Positions 24,366 through 31,840 of a stretch of 39,799 bases of DNA are shown here, piece by piece. The notes beneath the pieces were generated by a model. It ran no database searches and had not been told where the DNA came from. It saw only the letters and a list, made by a program, of their open reading frames with translations. A program made the position numbers and the translations under genes. Position 1 is the first letter of the stretch. Each line of letters opens with the position of its first letter. Origin of the DNA: Deltaproteobacteria bacterium (GTDB taxonomy: Bacteria; Desulfobacterota; Syntrophia; Syntrophales; Smithellaceae); NCBI GenBank assembly GCA_022710585.1, contig JAKLGV010000026.1, positions 1 to 39,799 of the forward strand, in the 5' to 3' direction.

Positions 24366-25162
24366 AGTTCATCCACCATTTCACCGGCGCGCTTACGGAA
24401 AAGACGGATGCCTATAATGCAGAGTAACAATCCAACGAAAGCAACAGGCAAAAGTTTTTCCCATTGCGGGCATTGACTGTTGACCATGATGGTTTGGTAG
24501 GCGTTGACGAGAGCGGCCATCGGATTCGAGTTCATCAGGAAACGGACTTTTTCCGGCAATATCGTAACCGGATATACGATGGGTGTAAACCAGAACCAGA
24601 ATTGCAATACAATATTAAAGAGCTGTCCCACATCACGAAAAAATACATTGAGCACGCCGAGAATGATGCCCAATCCGATGGCAAAAACGATTTGAACAAT
24701 TAGAACAGGCACAACAGCGAGAATAACTACTCCGGGGAAATTGCCACTTAAGACAAGAAACAGAATAAATAAACTAAAAATAATCGAAAAATTCAAACCG
24801 GAACTGATCAGGACTATAACCGGCAGACAAATACGAGGGAAACTGAGTTTCTTGATGAGATTGGCGTTATCCAGAAAAATGTTCTGGCAACGACCGGTAA
24901 TTTCGGCGAATAGCCCCCACGTGATAACACCTGAACAAAGGTAGATGCTGTACGCAAAAGTTGAATCCATCCCCGGAAGCCTGGCGTGCATAATCTGAGA
25001 AAAAATTATGGTGTAGACAATAATCATTGCCAGAGGATGGATTACAGTCCATGCCGCCCCCAGTATGGAATTACGATATTTGGATTGAAACTCCCGCTTG
25101 ACACTCCCGAAAATAAATCCGCGATAATTCCAAATTCCTTTAAGCATACTCACTGAAATCAT
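24362..25162 (-). CDS. wzm: O-antigen ABC-2 exporter permease (Wzm)
   Basis: The 266-residue ABC-2 type permease has six predicted spans. The family N-terminus is clear (WNYRGFIFGSVKREFQSKYRNSILGAAWTVIHPLAMIIVYTIIFS), and the conserved FFRDVGQLFNIVLQFWFWFTPIVYP loop is present. It pairs with Wzt to move the lipid-linked finished polymer across the inner membrane. The ATG at 25162 lies 11 bp after the reductase stop. A second ATG (25147) lies five codons in. The stop overlaps the wzt start (ATGA). Confidence 0.92.
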   Translation of the reverse strand: MISVSMLKGIWNYRGFIFGSVKREFQSKYRNSILGAAWTVIHPLAMIIVYTIIFSQIMHARLPGMDSTFAYSIYLCSGVITWGLFAEITGRCQNIFLDNANLIKKLSFPRICLPVIVLISSGLNFSIIFSLFILFLVLSGNFPGVVILAVVPVLIVQIVFAIGLGIILGVLNVFFRDVGQLFNIVLQFWFWFTPIVYPVTILPEKVRFLMNSNPMAALVNAYQTIMVNSQCPQWEKLLPVAFVGLLLCIIGIRLFRKRAGEMVDEL

Positions 25163-25173
25163 GGTCTAATCCA

Positions 25174-26133
25174 TTAACATTTGCCCCAATAATCTATAAT
25201 ATCTTTCAGAGAGGTCTCTAAAGGAATAACGTTATGCCAGCCGACTTCTCTTTTGATTTTTTCATTGGTACCAATAATGATTTTATTGTCGTTTGGTCGC
25301 ACCAACTTTTCGTTAACCTTGATTTGTATATTTACATCCAATATTTTCGCCATCATAGCAATGATATCTTGCAGGGAGGTCCCTTTGCCGCTGCATACAT
25401 TATAGATTTCTCCCGCCCGACCTTTTTTCAGCAGTAAATCATAAGCCACAACCACGTCCCTCACGTCCGTAAAATCTCTTATGATGGAGACGTCTCCAGT
25501 AACCAGTTCTCTGGATTTGTTTTCGTTGTTCTTAATTTCTACAAGCTGTTTCGCAAAGGAAGAAATAACAAAGATGTCTTTCTGAAAGGGTCCAATATGA
25601 TTAAATGACCTTGTCATAACGATGTCCAGGCCGTATCCATCCACAAAAACTTTTGAAATCATCTCCTGGGAAACCCTGGCTACCGCATAGGGATTGATCG
25701 GATTTGGCATGTTTGTTTCTGTCAACGGCATCGATTTTTCATCGACATTGCCATATTCCTCCGAAGATCCGATCGACAATATCCTGGTGGGCATATTTAA
25801 CTTTCGGACTGATTCCAGCAAATTTAAATAAATATTCATATTATTTTGAAAGCTGAGAATGGGTTCTTTCCAACTGAAGGCCACGCTGCTGTATGATGCT
25901 AAATTAATGATATAGTCTGGTTGAAAGTTGAAAATAATGTTTTCGATGCGATCCTGATCAAGAAGTTCTACCTGTTCAAACTGTACCCTGATGTTTTTAT
26001 AGGAGTCTTTTGAGAACTCAGGATATTGTAAATCCAATCCCTTGACTGATGCGTGGGATTCATTCCTTTCCAGATATTCAAGAAAGTGACGACTGACAAA
26101 TCCGGAAAATCCGGTAATGAGATATTTCTTCAT
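25174..26133 (-). CDS. GDP-6-deoxyhexose reductase-like SDR (Rmd-like)
   Basis: The 319-residue extended short-chain dehydrogenase resembles Pseudomonas Rmd over its length. SFNHIGPFQKDIFVISSFAKQLVEI, TGDVSIIRDFTDVRDVVVAY and GEIYNVCSGKG are closely matched. Rmd reduces GDP-4-keto-6-deoxymannose to GDP-D-rhamnose. Two catalytic-site details are unusual: the nucleotide loop is GFSGFVS (Ser14 instead of the third Gly), and the YxxxK motif is Tyr149-x3-Arg153. These may mark a subfamily or a changed reaction. The partner dehydratase (Gmd) is not in the window. The gene is the first of the tightly packed wzm-wzt-fkbM-GT operon and would supply its sugar donor. Confidence 0.75.
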   Translation of the reverse strand: MKKYLITGFSGFVSRHFLEYLERNESHASVKGLDLQYPEFSKDSYKNIRVQFEQVELLDQDRIENIIFNFQPDYIINLASYSSVAFSWKEPILSFQNNMNIYLNLLESVRKLNMPTRILSIGSSEEYGNVDEKSMPLTETNMPNPINPYAVARVSQEMISKVFVDGYGLDIVMTRSFNHIGPFQKDIFVISSFAKQLVEIKNNENKSRELVTGDVSIIRDFTDVRDVVVAYDLLLKKGRAGEIYNVCSGKGTSLQDIIAMMAKILDVNIQIKVNEKLVRPNDNKIIIGTNEKIKREVGWHNVIPLETSLKDIIDYWGKC

Positions 26134-26184
26134 AGTTTTATATATATCTTCTGAGTTTACGGGTCTGTTATTTTCTTATTTAAC

Positions 26185-26190
26185 ATTATA
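26185..26190 (-). promoter_or_regulatory. Possible -10 element upstream of the Rmd-like gene
   Basis: A perfect minus-strand TATAAT lies about 50 bp upstream of the ATG at 26133, inside an AT-rich 113-bp gap after the WecA-like gene. No convincing -35 lies at the right distance (CAAATT at 17 bp). A promoter for the export operon is plausible. Confidence 0.35.
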
Positions 26191-26246
26191 GGGTAACAAA
26201 AAAAATCAATTTGTTTTTTTGAGATCCTTGCACAAAATATTTTCTC

Positions 26247-27320
26247 TTACAAACATATTTCTATTTTGCGGCGAATGTGCCTGCTGATCAAAGCAAATAC
26301 AAGGAAGCTGGCTGTAAGGAAGAGGATAACCGGCCGTGCTCCATACACAAAACATATCAATACCGCGACACCGATGGCAAGTTGTACGGCCGCGTAAATC
26401 AGGGTGACTTTCCAGTGCGCTATTCCTTTTTCGTTGGCAAGAATCTGGTAGAGGTGACGGCGATGCGGTTTTGCCAGATTTTCTTTATCCTGAAGACGGA
26501 CGGCAATTGTCGTGAGCTCGTCTGCGTAAAATGGGAATAGCAGCGCGGCAAAACAGGCCATTTCTAGATAGTTTCTGGACAGCGTTATCACTAACGCGGC
26601 AAAGACAAAGCCCAGCAGAATACTGCCCACGTCCCCCATAAAAACTTTAGCGCGAAACATGTTTAATGGCAGGTATCCGAGGCAGGCCAAGGCGATACAG
26701 ATGGATAAAAGTGATAGCGATTTCTGGAAAGCGTCTGCCGGCACCCTGCCCAGTGTATAGATGCCCAGCAGGCCGAAGGCGATGACCCCGCTTAATCCCG
26801 CGATGCCGTTGATGCCATCCATGAAATTATAAAAGTTCGCCGTGCCAATCAGAAAAATAAAAATCAAAGGAAGAATCAGAAGAAAAAGGAAGGGCGAAAA
26901 ACCGAACGTCGACAGGTCATAATGGGCGGTCAGTCCGGGCAACAGAGGAAACAAAAACATCATGGCGGAAACAAGCTGTATGGTAAGCCGGAGCCTGACC
27001 GATATGCGGAAATAGTCTCCATACAAACTGACAGCGGAAATGAGGATCGCGGCAAAGAGAAAGGTGGTTGGAATGCGCAGCGTGAGTCCCGCCACAATAA
27101 ACGCTGCAAGAATGCCTATCCCGCCTCCCCGAGGAGTCGGTTCCGTATGCGAACTGCGCTCTTTCGGCGTATCCAGCAGATGTTCCCTGAACGGGATGCC
27201 GGCGATCAGCCATGCGCCCGCAAAACCAAGACCCGCGCAGGTCATAAACAGAAGGATTATTCTGTGTTGCGTGACCCATGCGACAAGCTGATTAAAAATG
27301 CCGGTCAGATCCTGAATCAT
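26247..27320 (-). CDS. Polyprenyl-phosphate sugar-1-phosphate transferase (WecA/MraY family)
   Basis: From the ATG at 27320 the protein has 357 residues. A GTG ten codons upstream is an alternative, and neither start has a strong ribosome binding site. About ten spans are predicted. Family motifs are in order: DTPKERSSHTEPTPRGGGIG near residue 50, NFYNFMDGINGIAG near 160 (with the aspartate of the MraY family active site), KVFMGDVGSILLGF near 225, and the cytoplasmic KPHRRHLYQIL loop near 290. The enzyme would put a sugar-1-phosphate on undecaprenyl phosphate, the primer step for the polymer that Wzm/Wzt exports. Similarity is greater to WecA/WbpL-type than to MraY, because no other cell-wall genes are near. 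Confidence 0.85.
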   Translation of the reverse strand: MIQDLTGIFNQLVAWVTQHRIILLFMTCAGLGFAGAWLIAGIPFREHLLDTPKERSSHTEPTPRGGGIGILAAFIVAGLTLRIPTTFLFAAILISAVSLYGDYFRISVRLRLTIQLVSAMMFLFPLLPGLTAHYDLSTFGFSPFLFLLILPLIFIFLIGTANFYNFMDGINGIAGLSGVIAFGLLGIYTLGRVPADAFQKSLSLLSICIALACLGYLPLNMFRAKVFMGDVGSILLGFVFAALVITLSRNYLEMACFAALLFPFYADELTTIAVRLQDKENLAKPHRRHLYQILANEKGIAHWKVTLIYAAVQLAIGVAVLICFVYGARPVILFLTASFLVFALISRHIRRKIEICL

Positions 27321-27437
27321 ACCATTTACCAAAATGAGAGCTGTTATCACGACAGTTTTGATTCACGTCTTTTGTCGCAGCTCTGCCCTTTACTCTACAC
27401 TACCGATGGCCTTGTAACATATCGAAGAAACTGTTGA

Positions 27438-27466
27438 TTACTACTAAAATCACCCTGTAGTGTCAA
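27438..27466 (-). promoter_or_regulatory. Possible promoter of the WecA-like gene
   Basis: On the minus strand, a perfect TTGACA (27466-27461) is followed after 17 nt by TAGTAA (27443-27438), about 120 bp upstream of the start at 27320. The -10 matches consensus poorly. Confidence 0.4.
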
Positions 27467-27500
27467 TGGATTAGTTGGAGAGTTTCCGCCGATATAATCA

Positions 27501-28325
27501 TTATTTACGATTATCGTTGGCTGCCATTCCAGATGCGCAGAAATATTTTTCCGCACGCCGTGCGGTGTCCTGACGATAGTATTCTTTTAAAACTTCATAA
27601 AGATCGGGCGCGTTCTGAATCATCAATAAAGGCTGGTCAAAAAACTGCTCGGTCGCTACCGCGAAAAATTCAGCTTCACTGTAGGTTCCGTAGTCATCCA
27701 GAAAAGTTTTCCGGCCCAGTTCAGATTCGTGCTTGAGACGCAAATATTCACGCGAGCATACCTTAACCCAGTTGCGGTATTCTTTTCTGTCCCGGAGCGG
27801 AGGCGTGCCATCGGCATGGCCGTCCAGCATATCGAGCTTGTGCGCAAATTCATGATAAACAACATTATGGCCTGATTCGGGATAGCGGCCGCCGTGCAGC
27901 GCCGCGTCCCAGACAATAATAACCGGACCCTGATGCAGCGCCTGACCGATAATCGGCCGGGGACCCTCCAGCGGCTCAAGGGTCGTTTCAAAAAAACCAA
28001 GTTTTTGCTGGGGCAGGATGACCGTAGAAGGATAGACCAGAATCGTTTCGACATTGTGATAATAATCGTGGGGCAGACACAGAATCAGCAGACAGGCCTG
28101 CGCCGCAATGGTCACGCGGATTTCATCGGTCAGCTCCAGTCCATCGCATCCTTCCCAATATTTTTCGGCAATAAAAACCTGGATGAGCTCGTGTAAATGA
28201 GCGCGTTCCTTATCTTCCAGCAGGTGGAAATGCGAAACATTGCGTTTGATAATTTCTTCCCAAACATCAGGAAAGGGTTCCCGGATTAATTTTTCCCGGC
28301 GCCGCCTGATAAACCAGCTCAGCAT
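27501..28325 (-). CDS. M90-family zinc metallopeptidase (MtfA-like)
   Basis: The ATG at 28325 follows ATCAGGAGGCGATC, giving 274 residues, close to E. coli MtfA (about 265). Residues 1-90 match the MtfA start (WFIRRRREKLIREPFPDVWEEIIKRNVSHFHLL). The zinc motif is HEFAH (VVYHEFAHKLDML) near residue 150, and SEAEFFAVATEQFF near 220 offers the third-ligand glutamate. In E. coli MtfA binds the repressor Mlc and influences glucose uptake. Other bacteria often carry the protein without Mlc, so only the peptidase fold is safely transferred. The gene lies 25 bp downstream of the UbiA-type gene and probably shares its transcript. Confidence 0.85.
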   Translation of the reverse strand: MLSWFIRRRREKLIREPFPDVWEEIIKRNVSHFHLLEDKERAHLHELIQVFIAEKYWEGCDGLELTDEIRVTIAAQACLLILCLPHDYYHNVETILVYPSTVILPQQKLGFFETTLEPLEGPRPIIGQALHQGPVIIVWDAALHGGRYPESGHNVVYHEFAHKLDMLDGHADGTPPLRDRKEYRNWVKVCSREYLRLKHESELGRKTFLDDYGTYSEAEFFAVATEQFFDQPLLMIQNAPDLYEVLKEYYRQDTARRAEKYFCASGMAANDNRK

Positions 28326-28350
28326 GATCGCCTCCTGATCAACATCCGCG

Positions 28351-29253
28351 CTATGATGAAATCCAGGTCGATAAAAAGATTCCCGCGGCAACCAGCATGG
28401 GGGTGCTGATATTAATGAGTACATTCTTCACCATAAACGGAAGGAGGCCGGGAATATTATCCGCGTAACGCACGACGCCGCGCATCAACGGCACTGCGAT
28501 AATAACGGTCGCCAGTCCGAACAACGCTCCCCAGGGCAGTACGTTCAAAATGTACCCTGCAATAATGGAAACATAAGCCAGGACCAAAAAAACATTATAG
28601 ACGACGGCTCCCGACGGGCGCCCTATCCTGATCAGCAAATGATCACGGCCGAATTGACGGTCAGCCTCAACATCGGGAAACTGATTCAGGAGCAAAAGAT
28701 CGTTGACCAGAAAAAACGGGACCAGGGAAGCCGTAAACGCGGTCCATGAATAATGACCGGTCAGCATAAAATCCGTACCCATGACCATTAAGGGTCCGAA
28801 CCCCAGACCGGGAGCAATCAGGCATAAAACGGGACTGCGTGTAATCAGCGGGGTGTAGGTATAAATGATAATAATGCCGAGGAGGCCGACCGGCAGTAAC
28901 CACAGGCCACGGATCATCAGAAAATATATTCCGATGACGGTTATCAACACCAAGCAGGTCAGACCGGTAATCAATGCCCAATGCGCCTTATCCGGATTTT
29001 CCGGCAGACTTTTCGTTCCACCTGAAAAAGGCGTCGCTTCCGTAACCAGGTCCAGGCCGCTCTTAAAATCATGATATTCATTCAGGGCATTTACACTGGT
29101 ATGCGCCATCAGGGCACCGGCCAGAATCAAAACAATAATTACAGGATCGAGAGCAGCGCCCGACCCAAACGCTGTCGCGATTCCCAGCAGGACGCAGGCC
29201 GGTGTTAAGATTAGAAAGTTCGGCCGCATGGGACCGATCAAAGCATTACCCAT
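28351..29253 (-). CDS. UbiA-family prenyltransferase (MenA-like)
   Basis: The 300-residue membrane protein has about eight to nine spans and both aspartate-rich motifs of the UbiA superfamily: NALNEYHDFKSGLD near residue 60 and NQFPDVEADRQFGRDHL near 190. The ATG at 29253 follows GGAGTGATCCG. The spacing and the SGGTKSLPE segment resemble 1,4-dihydroxy-2-naphthoate prenyltransferase (MenA), which makes demethylmenaquinone. Other UbiA members use different aromatic or lipid acceptors, so the substrate is not certain. No other quinone gene is nearby. Transcription starts from a near-consensus promoter at 29294-29322. Confidence 0.8.
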   Translation of the reverse strand: MGNALIGPMRPNFLILTPACVLLGIATAFGSGAALDPVIIVLILAGALMAHTSVNALNEYHDFKSGLDLVTEATPFSGGTKSLPENPDKAHWALITGLTCLVLITVIGIYFLMIRGLWLLPVGLLGIIIIYTYTPLITRSPVLCLIAPGLGFGPLMVMGTDFMLTGHYSWTAFTASLVPFFLVNDLLLLNQFPDVEADRQFGRDHLLIRIGRPSGAVVYNVFLVLAYVSIIAGYILNVLPWGALFGLATVIIAVPLMRGVVRYADNIPGLLPFMVKNVLINISTPMLVAAGIFLSTWISS

Positions 29254-29293
29254 CGGATCACTCCAAAAAACAAAAAATACATTGCACTATAAA

Positions 29294-29322
29294 AGTATAT
29301 GGATAAAGACGCGGGGTGTCAA
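29294..29322 (-). promoter_or_regulatory. Near-consensus sigma70 promoter of the UbiA-type/MtfA-like pair
   Basis: On the minus strand, TTGACA (29322-29317), a 17-nt spacer and TATACT (29299-29294) lie about 40 bp upstream of the ATG at 29253. A DnaA-box-like 9-mer, TTATCCATA (29306-29298 on the minus strand), overlaps the -10 and spacer. Confidence 0.75.
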
Positions 29323-29417
29323 TTCAATAGTGGCCGTATGGTTCAGGTCTATGATAAATTTCAACGATGCATGAATTATCGTTTGCGACACCAGTGGTTT
29401 TTTGTTAGGTTTTATTT

Positions 29418-30074
29418 ATGGATCAGGACATGATATTACTCCAACAACAGGCCGGACGGCTGGGGATTGACCTGAACAGTCAGCAATTGTCGCAGTTTGA
29501 AATTTACAAAAATGAGCTTCTGGATTGGAATACCAGGACCAACCTGATTTCAGAAAGTTCCGCTCAGGAAATTATCACCCGCCATTTTCTGGATTCGCTT
29601 ACTGCTGTGCAATTCATCACACAGCCTCAGGCCGTCATCATCGATATCGGCTCGGGAGCAGGTTTTCCGGGCCTGCCGCTGAAAATAGCGCGGCCGAATC
29701 TGAAAATTTATCTGCTGGAATCAAACCGTAAAAAGGTTTCCTTCATGAAACATATCATTCGCCTTTTACAGCTTTCCTCAGCGCATGTTCTTCATGATCG
29801 CGTTGAAAATATTATCCGGCAAAATTCATGGAAGGAAAAATTCGATATCTTAATTTCCCGCGCCGCTTTTAAATTGGACGAGCTCGTGAAGTTGGGTGAT
29901 TTTTTTCTCTCACCGGCCGGTCAATTAATCGCCTGGAAAGGTCCCAACGTAGAAAAAGAATTAAATGACTGCCTGAAGACTCAACATCAGCATAAAATAT
30001 CTCAATTGATTCAACATGATATAAAGACTGGTTTTCTGGACGCGCCGCTGAAAATTATTATCGGAAAAAAATAA
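29418..30074 (+). CDS. rsmG: 16S rRNA (guanine527-N7)-methyltransferase RsmG
   Basis: The 218-residue protein has the SAM motif IDIGSGAGFPGLPLKIARP near residue 75, followed by LLESNRKKVSFMKH and the family's DRVE. These match RsmG (GidB), which methylates G527 in the 530 loop of 16S rRNA. The length is typical. It is the first plus-strand gene after the strand switch and precedes parA by 85 bp, the classic rsmG-parA-parB order near bacterial origins. The ATG at 29418 has a weak TTAGG site. Confidence 0.93.
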   Translation: MDQDMILLQQQAGRLGIDLNSQQLSQFEIYKNELLDWNTRTNLISESSAQEIITRHFLDSLTAVQFITQPQAVIIDIGSGAGFPGLPLKIARPNLKIYLLESNRKKVSFMKHIIRLLQLSSAHVLHDRVENIIRQNSWKEKFDILISRAAFKLDELVKLGDFFLSPAGQLIAWKGPNVEKELNDCLKTQHQHKISQLIQHDIKTGFLDAPLKIIIGKK

Positions 30075-30109
30075 AAAAACCTTCTAAAAAACACTTTTTT
30101 ATGTTAGGG

Positions 30110-30118
30110 CTATCCACA
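30110..30118 (+). promoter_or_regulatory. DnaA-box-like 9-mer upstream of parA
   Basis: CTATCCACA differs from the consensus TTATCCACA at one position. It is a single site in the 85-bp rsmG-parA gap, which is AT-rich. Confidence 0.4.
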
Positions 30119-30159
30119 ATTCTTGCAAAAGAATTCATATTGTTGCGCTTAATAAAATA

Positions 30160-30927
30160 ATGAATAAAATCATATGCATAGCAAACCAGAAGGGTGGTGT
30201 CGGGAAGACCACCACCGCGATAAATTTATCCGCTTCGCTGGCGGCGGCAGAGAAAAAAACTCTGCTCATTGATGGCGATTCTCAGGGCAATTCCACCAGC
30301 GGTATTGGAGCGGATAGAGCTTCTTTTCAGACGGCCAATTTGTATCACGCGATGATCGGTCAGGTGCCTTTTAAAGACGTGATTATGAAAACGGCCATTC
30401 CTCATCTGGATGTTGTGCCGTCCAATCAGGACCTCATCGGAATTGAAGTCGAGTTTGTCGGTCTGGACCATAAGGAAACGAAGCTTAAGAATTTATTAAA
30501 TTCTCTGGATGCCGACTATGATTTTATCGTCATTGATTGTCCTCCCTCCCTGGGGGTGATGACCGTCAATGCTCTGGTCGCGGCCGACTATCTGATCGTT
30601 CCGCTGCAGTGTGAATACTACGCCATGGAAGGCCTGGGATATCTCCTCAATACCGTGAAACTGGTCAAGGCTCAATTAAATCCGCGCCTCACATTGGGCG
30701 GCATTTTGCTGACAATGTTTGATCAGCGCAATTTGCTGTCGCATCGGGTCTCGGATGATGTGCGCCAGCATTTCGGCGATAAGGTGTTTAAAACAGTCAT
30801 TCCGCGCAATGTGCGGCTTTCGGAATGCCCCAGTCACGGGCAGCCCATTATTCTTTATGATATTAAATCGCGTGGCGCGGTGGCTTACATGGAAATGGCC
30901 AGAGAAATCATTCAAGGAGGATTTTAA
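30160..30927 (+). CDS. parA: Chromosome-partitioning ATPase ParA (Soj)
   Basis: The 255-residue protein has the deviant Walker A KGGVGKTTT at residues 11-19, motif A' DGDSQGNSTSG near 40 and Walker B FIVIDCPPSLG near 125. It lacks the N-terminal DNA-binding extension of plasmid type Ia ParA, so it is the chromosomal Soj type. With ParB it segregates the origin region and can influence DnaA. The stop is followed directly by the parB ATG, with the parB ribosome binding site (AAGGAGGA) inside the parA end. Confidence 0.95.
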   Translation: MNKIICIANQKGGVGKTTTAINLSASLAAAEKKTLLIDGDSQGNSTSGIGADRASFQTANLYHAMIGQVPFKDVIMKTAIPHLDVVPSNQDLIGIEVEFVGLDHKETKLKNLLNSLDADYDFIVIDCPPSLGVMTVNALVAADYLIVPLQCEYYAMEGLGYLLNTVKLVKAQLNPRLTLGGILLTMFDQRNLLSHRVSDDVRQHFGDKVFKTVIPRNVRLSECPSHGQPIILYDIKSRGAVAYMEMAREIIQGGF

Positions 30928-31782
30928 ATGGCACAGAAGAATGTGCTGGGAAAAGGACTGGGCGCCATCTTTCCGGATCTACTGAACGACACCGACAAGA
31001 AAAAAAGTCTTTCCTGCGGCATTGAAGAACTGAGGCCCAACCGCTATCAGCCCCGCAAAATTTTCAATGACGAACGGCAGAAAGATCTGATTGCTTCCGT
31101 AAAAAGCAGCGGCATTATTCAGCCGATTATTGTCCGCAAGGATCTGCTGGGATATGAAATCATTGCAGGTGAGCGACGCTGGCGGGCAGCCCAAGCCGCG
31201 GGCCTGAAAGATGTGCCCATTATCATCCGGGAAGCGACCGATATGGAAGCCGCCGAACTTTCGCTGATTGAAAATATTCAGCGCGAAGAGCTCAACCCCA
31301 TCGAAGAGGCGGACGCTTATGTGACGCTAATGGAAAAATTTGAACTCTCTCAGGAAGATGTATCCCAGCGTGTCGGTAAAGACCGTTCCACCATCGCCAA
31401 TACCATCCGCCTTTTAAAGTTGCCGGCGCAAATTAAAAAAGCCGTGATGGAAAAAGTAATTTCCGCAGGCCATGCCCGCTGTCTGCTGGCCTTGAATTCC
31501 GCGGAAGAGCAGATTGCGGCTCTGCACACAATTATCAAGAGGGATTTAAACGTCCGGGACACGGAAAATTTAATCAAAAAATCGCGAAAAGATTCGGGAG
31601 AAAAAAAGCAGGCCGTTACAAAAGACCGTTTTATAAACGATCTGGAAAAGTCCCTTTCCTCAAAGCTGATGGCGAAGGTGCAGATTAACGGTTCGGACAA
31701 AAAGGGCTTGATAGAAATAAAATATACATCTATGGATGAGCTTAACCGCTTATCCGGCTATATTCTGGACGAACTGCAATAA
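30928..31782 (+). CDS. parB: Chromosome-partitioning protein ParB (Spo0J)
   Basis: The 284-residue protein has the N-terminal CTPase/ParB box (RYQPRKIF near residue 40; GERRWRAAQAAG near 80; ENIQREELNPIEEADAY near 110), a helix-turn-helix (SQEDVSQRVGKDRSTIANTIRLL), and a C-terminal dimerisation domain. It loads at parS and slides as a CTP-bound clamp, recruiting ParA and SMC. No perfect parS palindrome was noticed in the window. The start abuts the parA stop. dnaA begins 58 bp downstream. Confidence 0.95.
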   Translation: MAQKNVLGKGLGAIFPDLLNDTDKKKSLSCGIEELRPNRYQPRKIFNDERQKDLIASVKSSGIIQPIIVRKDLLGYEIIAGERRWRAAQAAGLKDVPIIIREATDMEAAELSLIENIQREELNPIEEADAYVTLMEKFELSQEDVSQRVGKDRSTIANTIRLLKLPAQIKKAVMEKVISAGHARCLLALNSAEEQIAALHTIIKRDLNVRDTENLIKKSRKDSGEKKQAVTKDRFINDLEKSLSSKLMAKVQINGSDKKGLIEIKYTSMDELNRLSGYILDELQ

Positions 31783-31797
31783 ATGAGATATGTCAGG

Positions 31798-31829
31798 CTA
31801 TCAACACCTGTGGATTGTCCTGTTGATAA
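31798..31829. promoter_or_regulatory. Cluster of three DnaA-box-like sites before dnaA
   Basis: In the 58-bp parB-dnaA gap lie CTATCAACA (31798-31806, plus), CAATCCACA (31817-31809, minus) and TTATCAACA (31829-31821, minus). Each differs from TTATCCACA at one or two positions. The packing suggests dnaA autoregulation or the box cluster of a bipartite oriC. Confidence 0.55.
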
Positions 31830-31840
31830 AGGTTGTAAAG

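Noticed and set aside
29254..31840. parS sites for ParB
   Set aside because: I looked for palindromes close to TGTTTCACGTGAAACA in the gaps near parAB and saw none. A computed search of the whole genome would decide.
31790..31840. Longer DnaA start at 31790
   Set aside because: The added 17 residues do not look like a DnaA N-terminus and would be encoded by the DnaA-box cluster. The ATG at 31841 gives the normal start.
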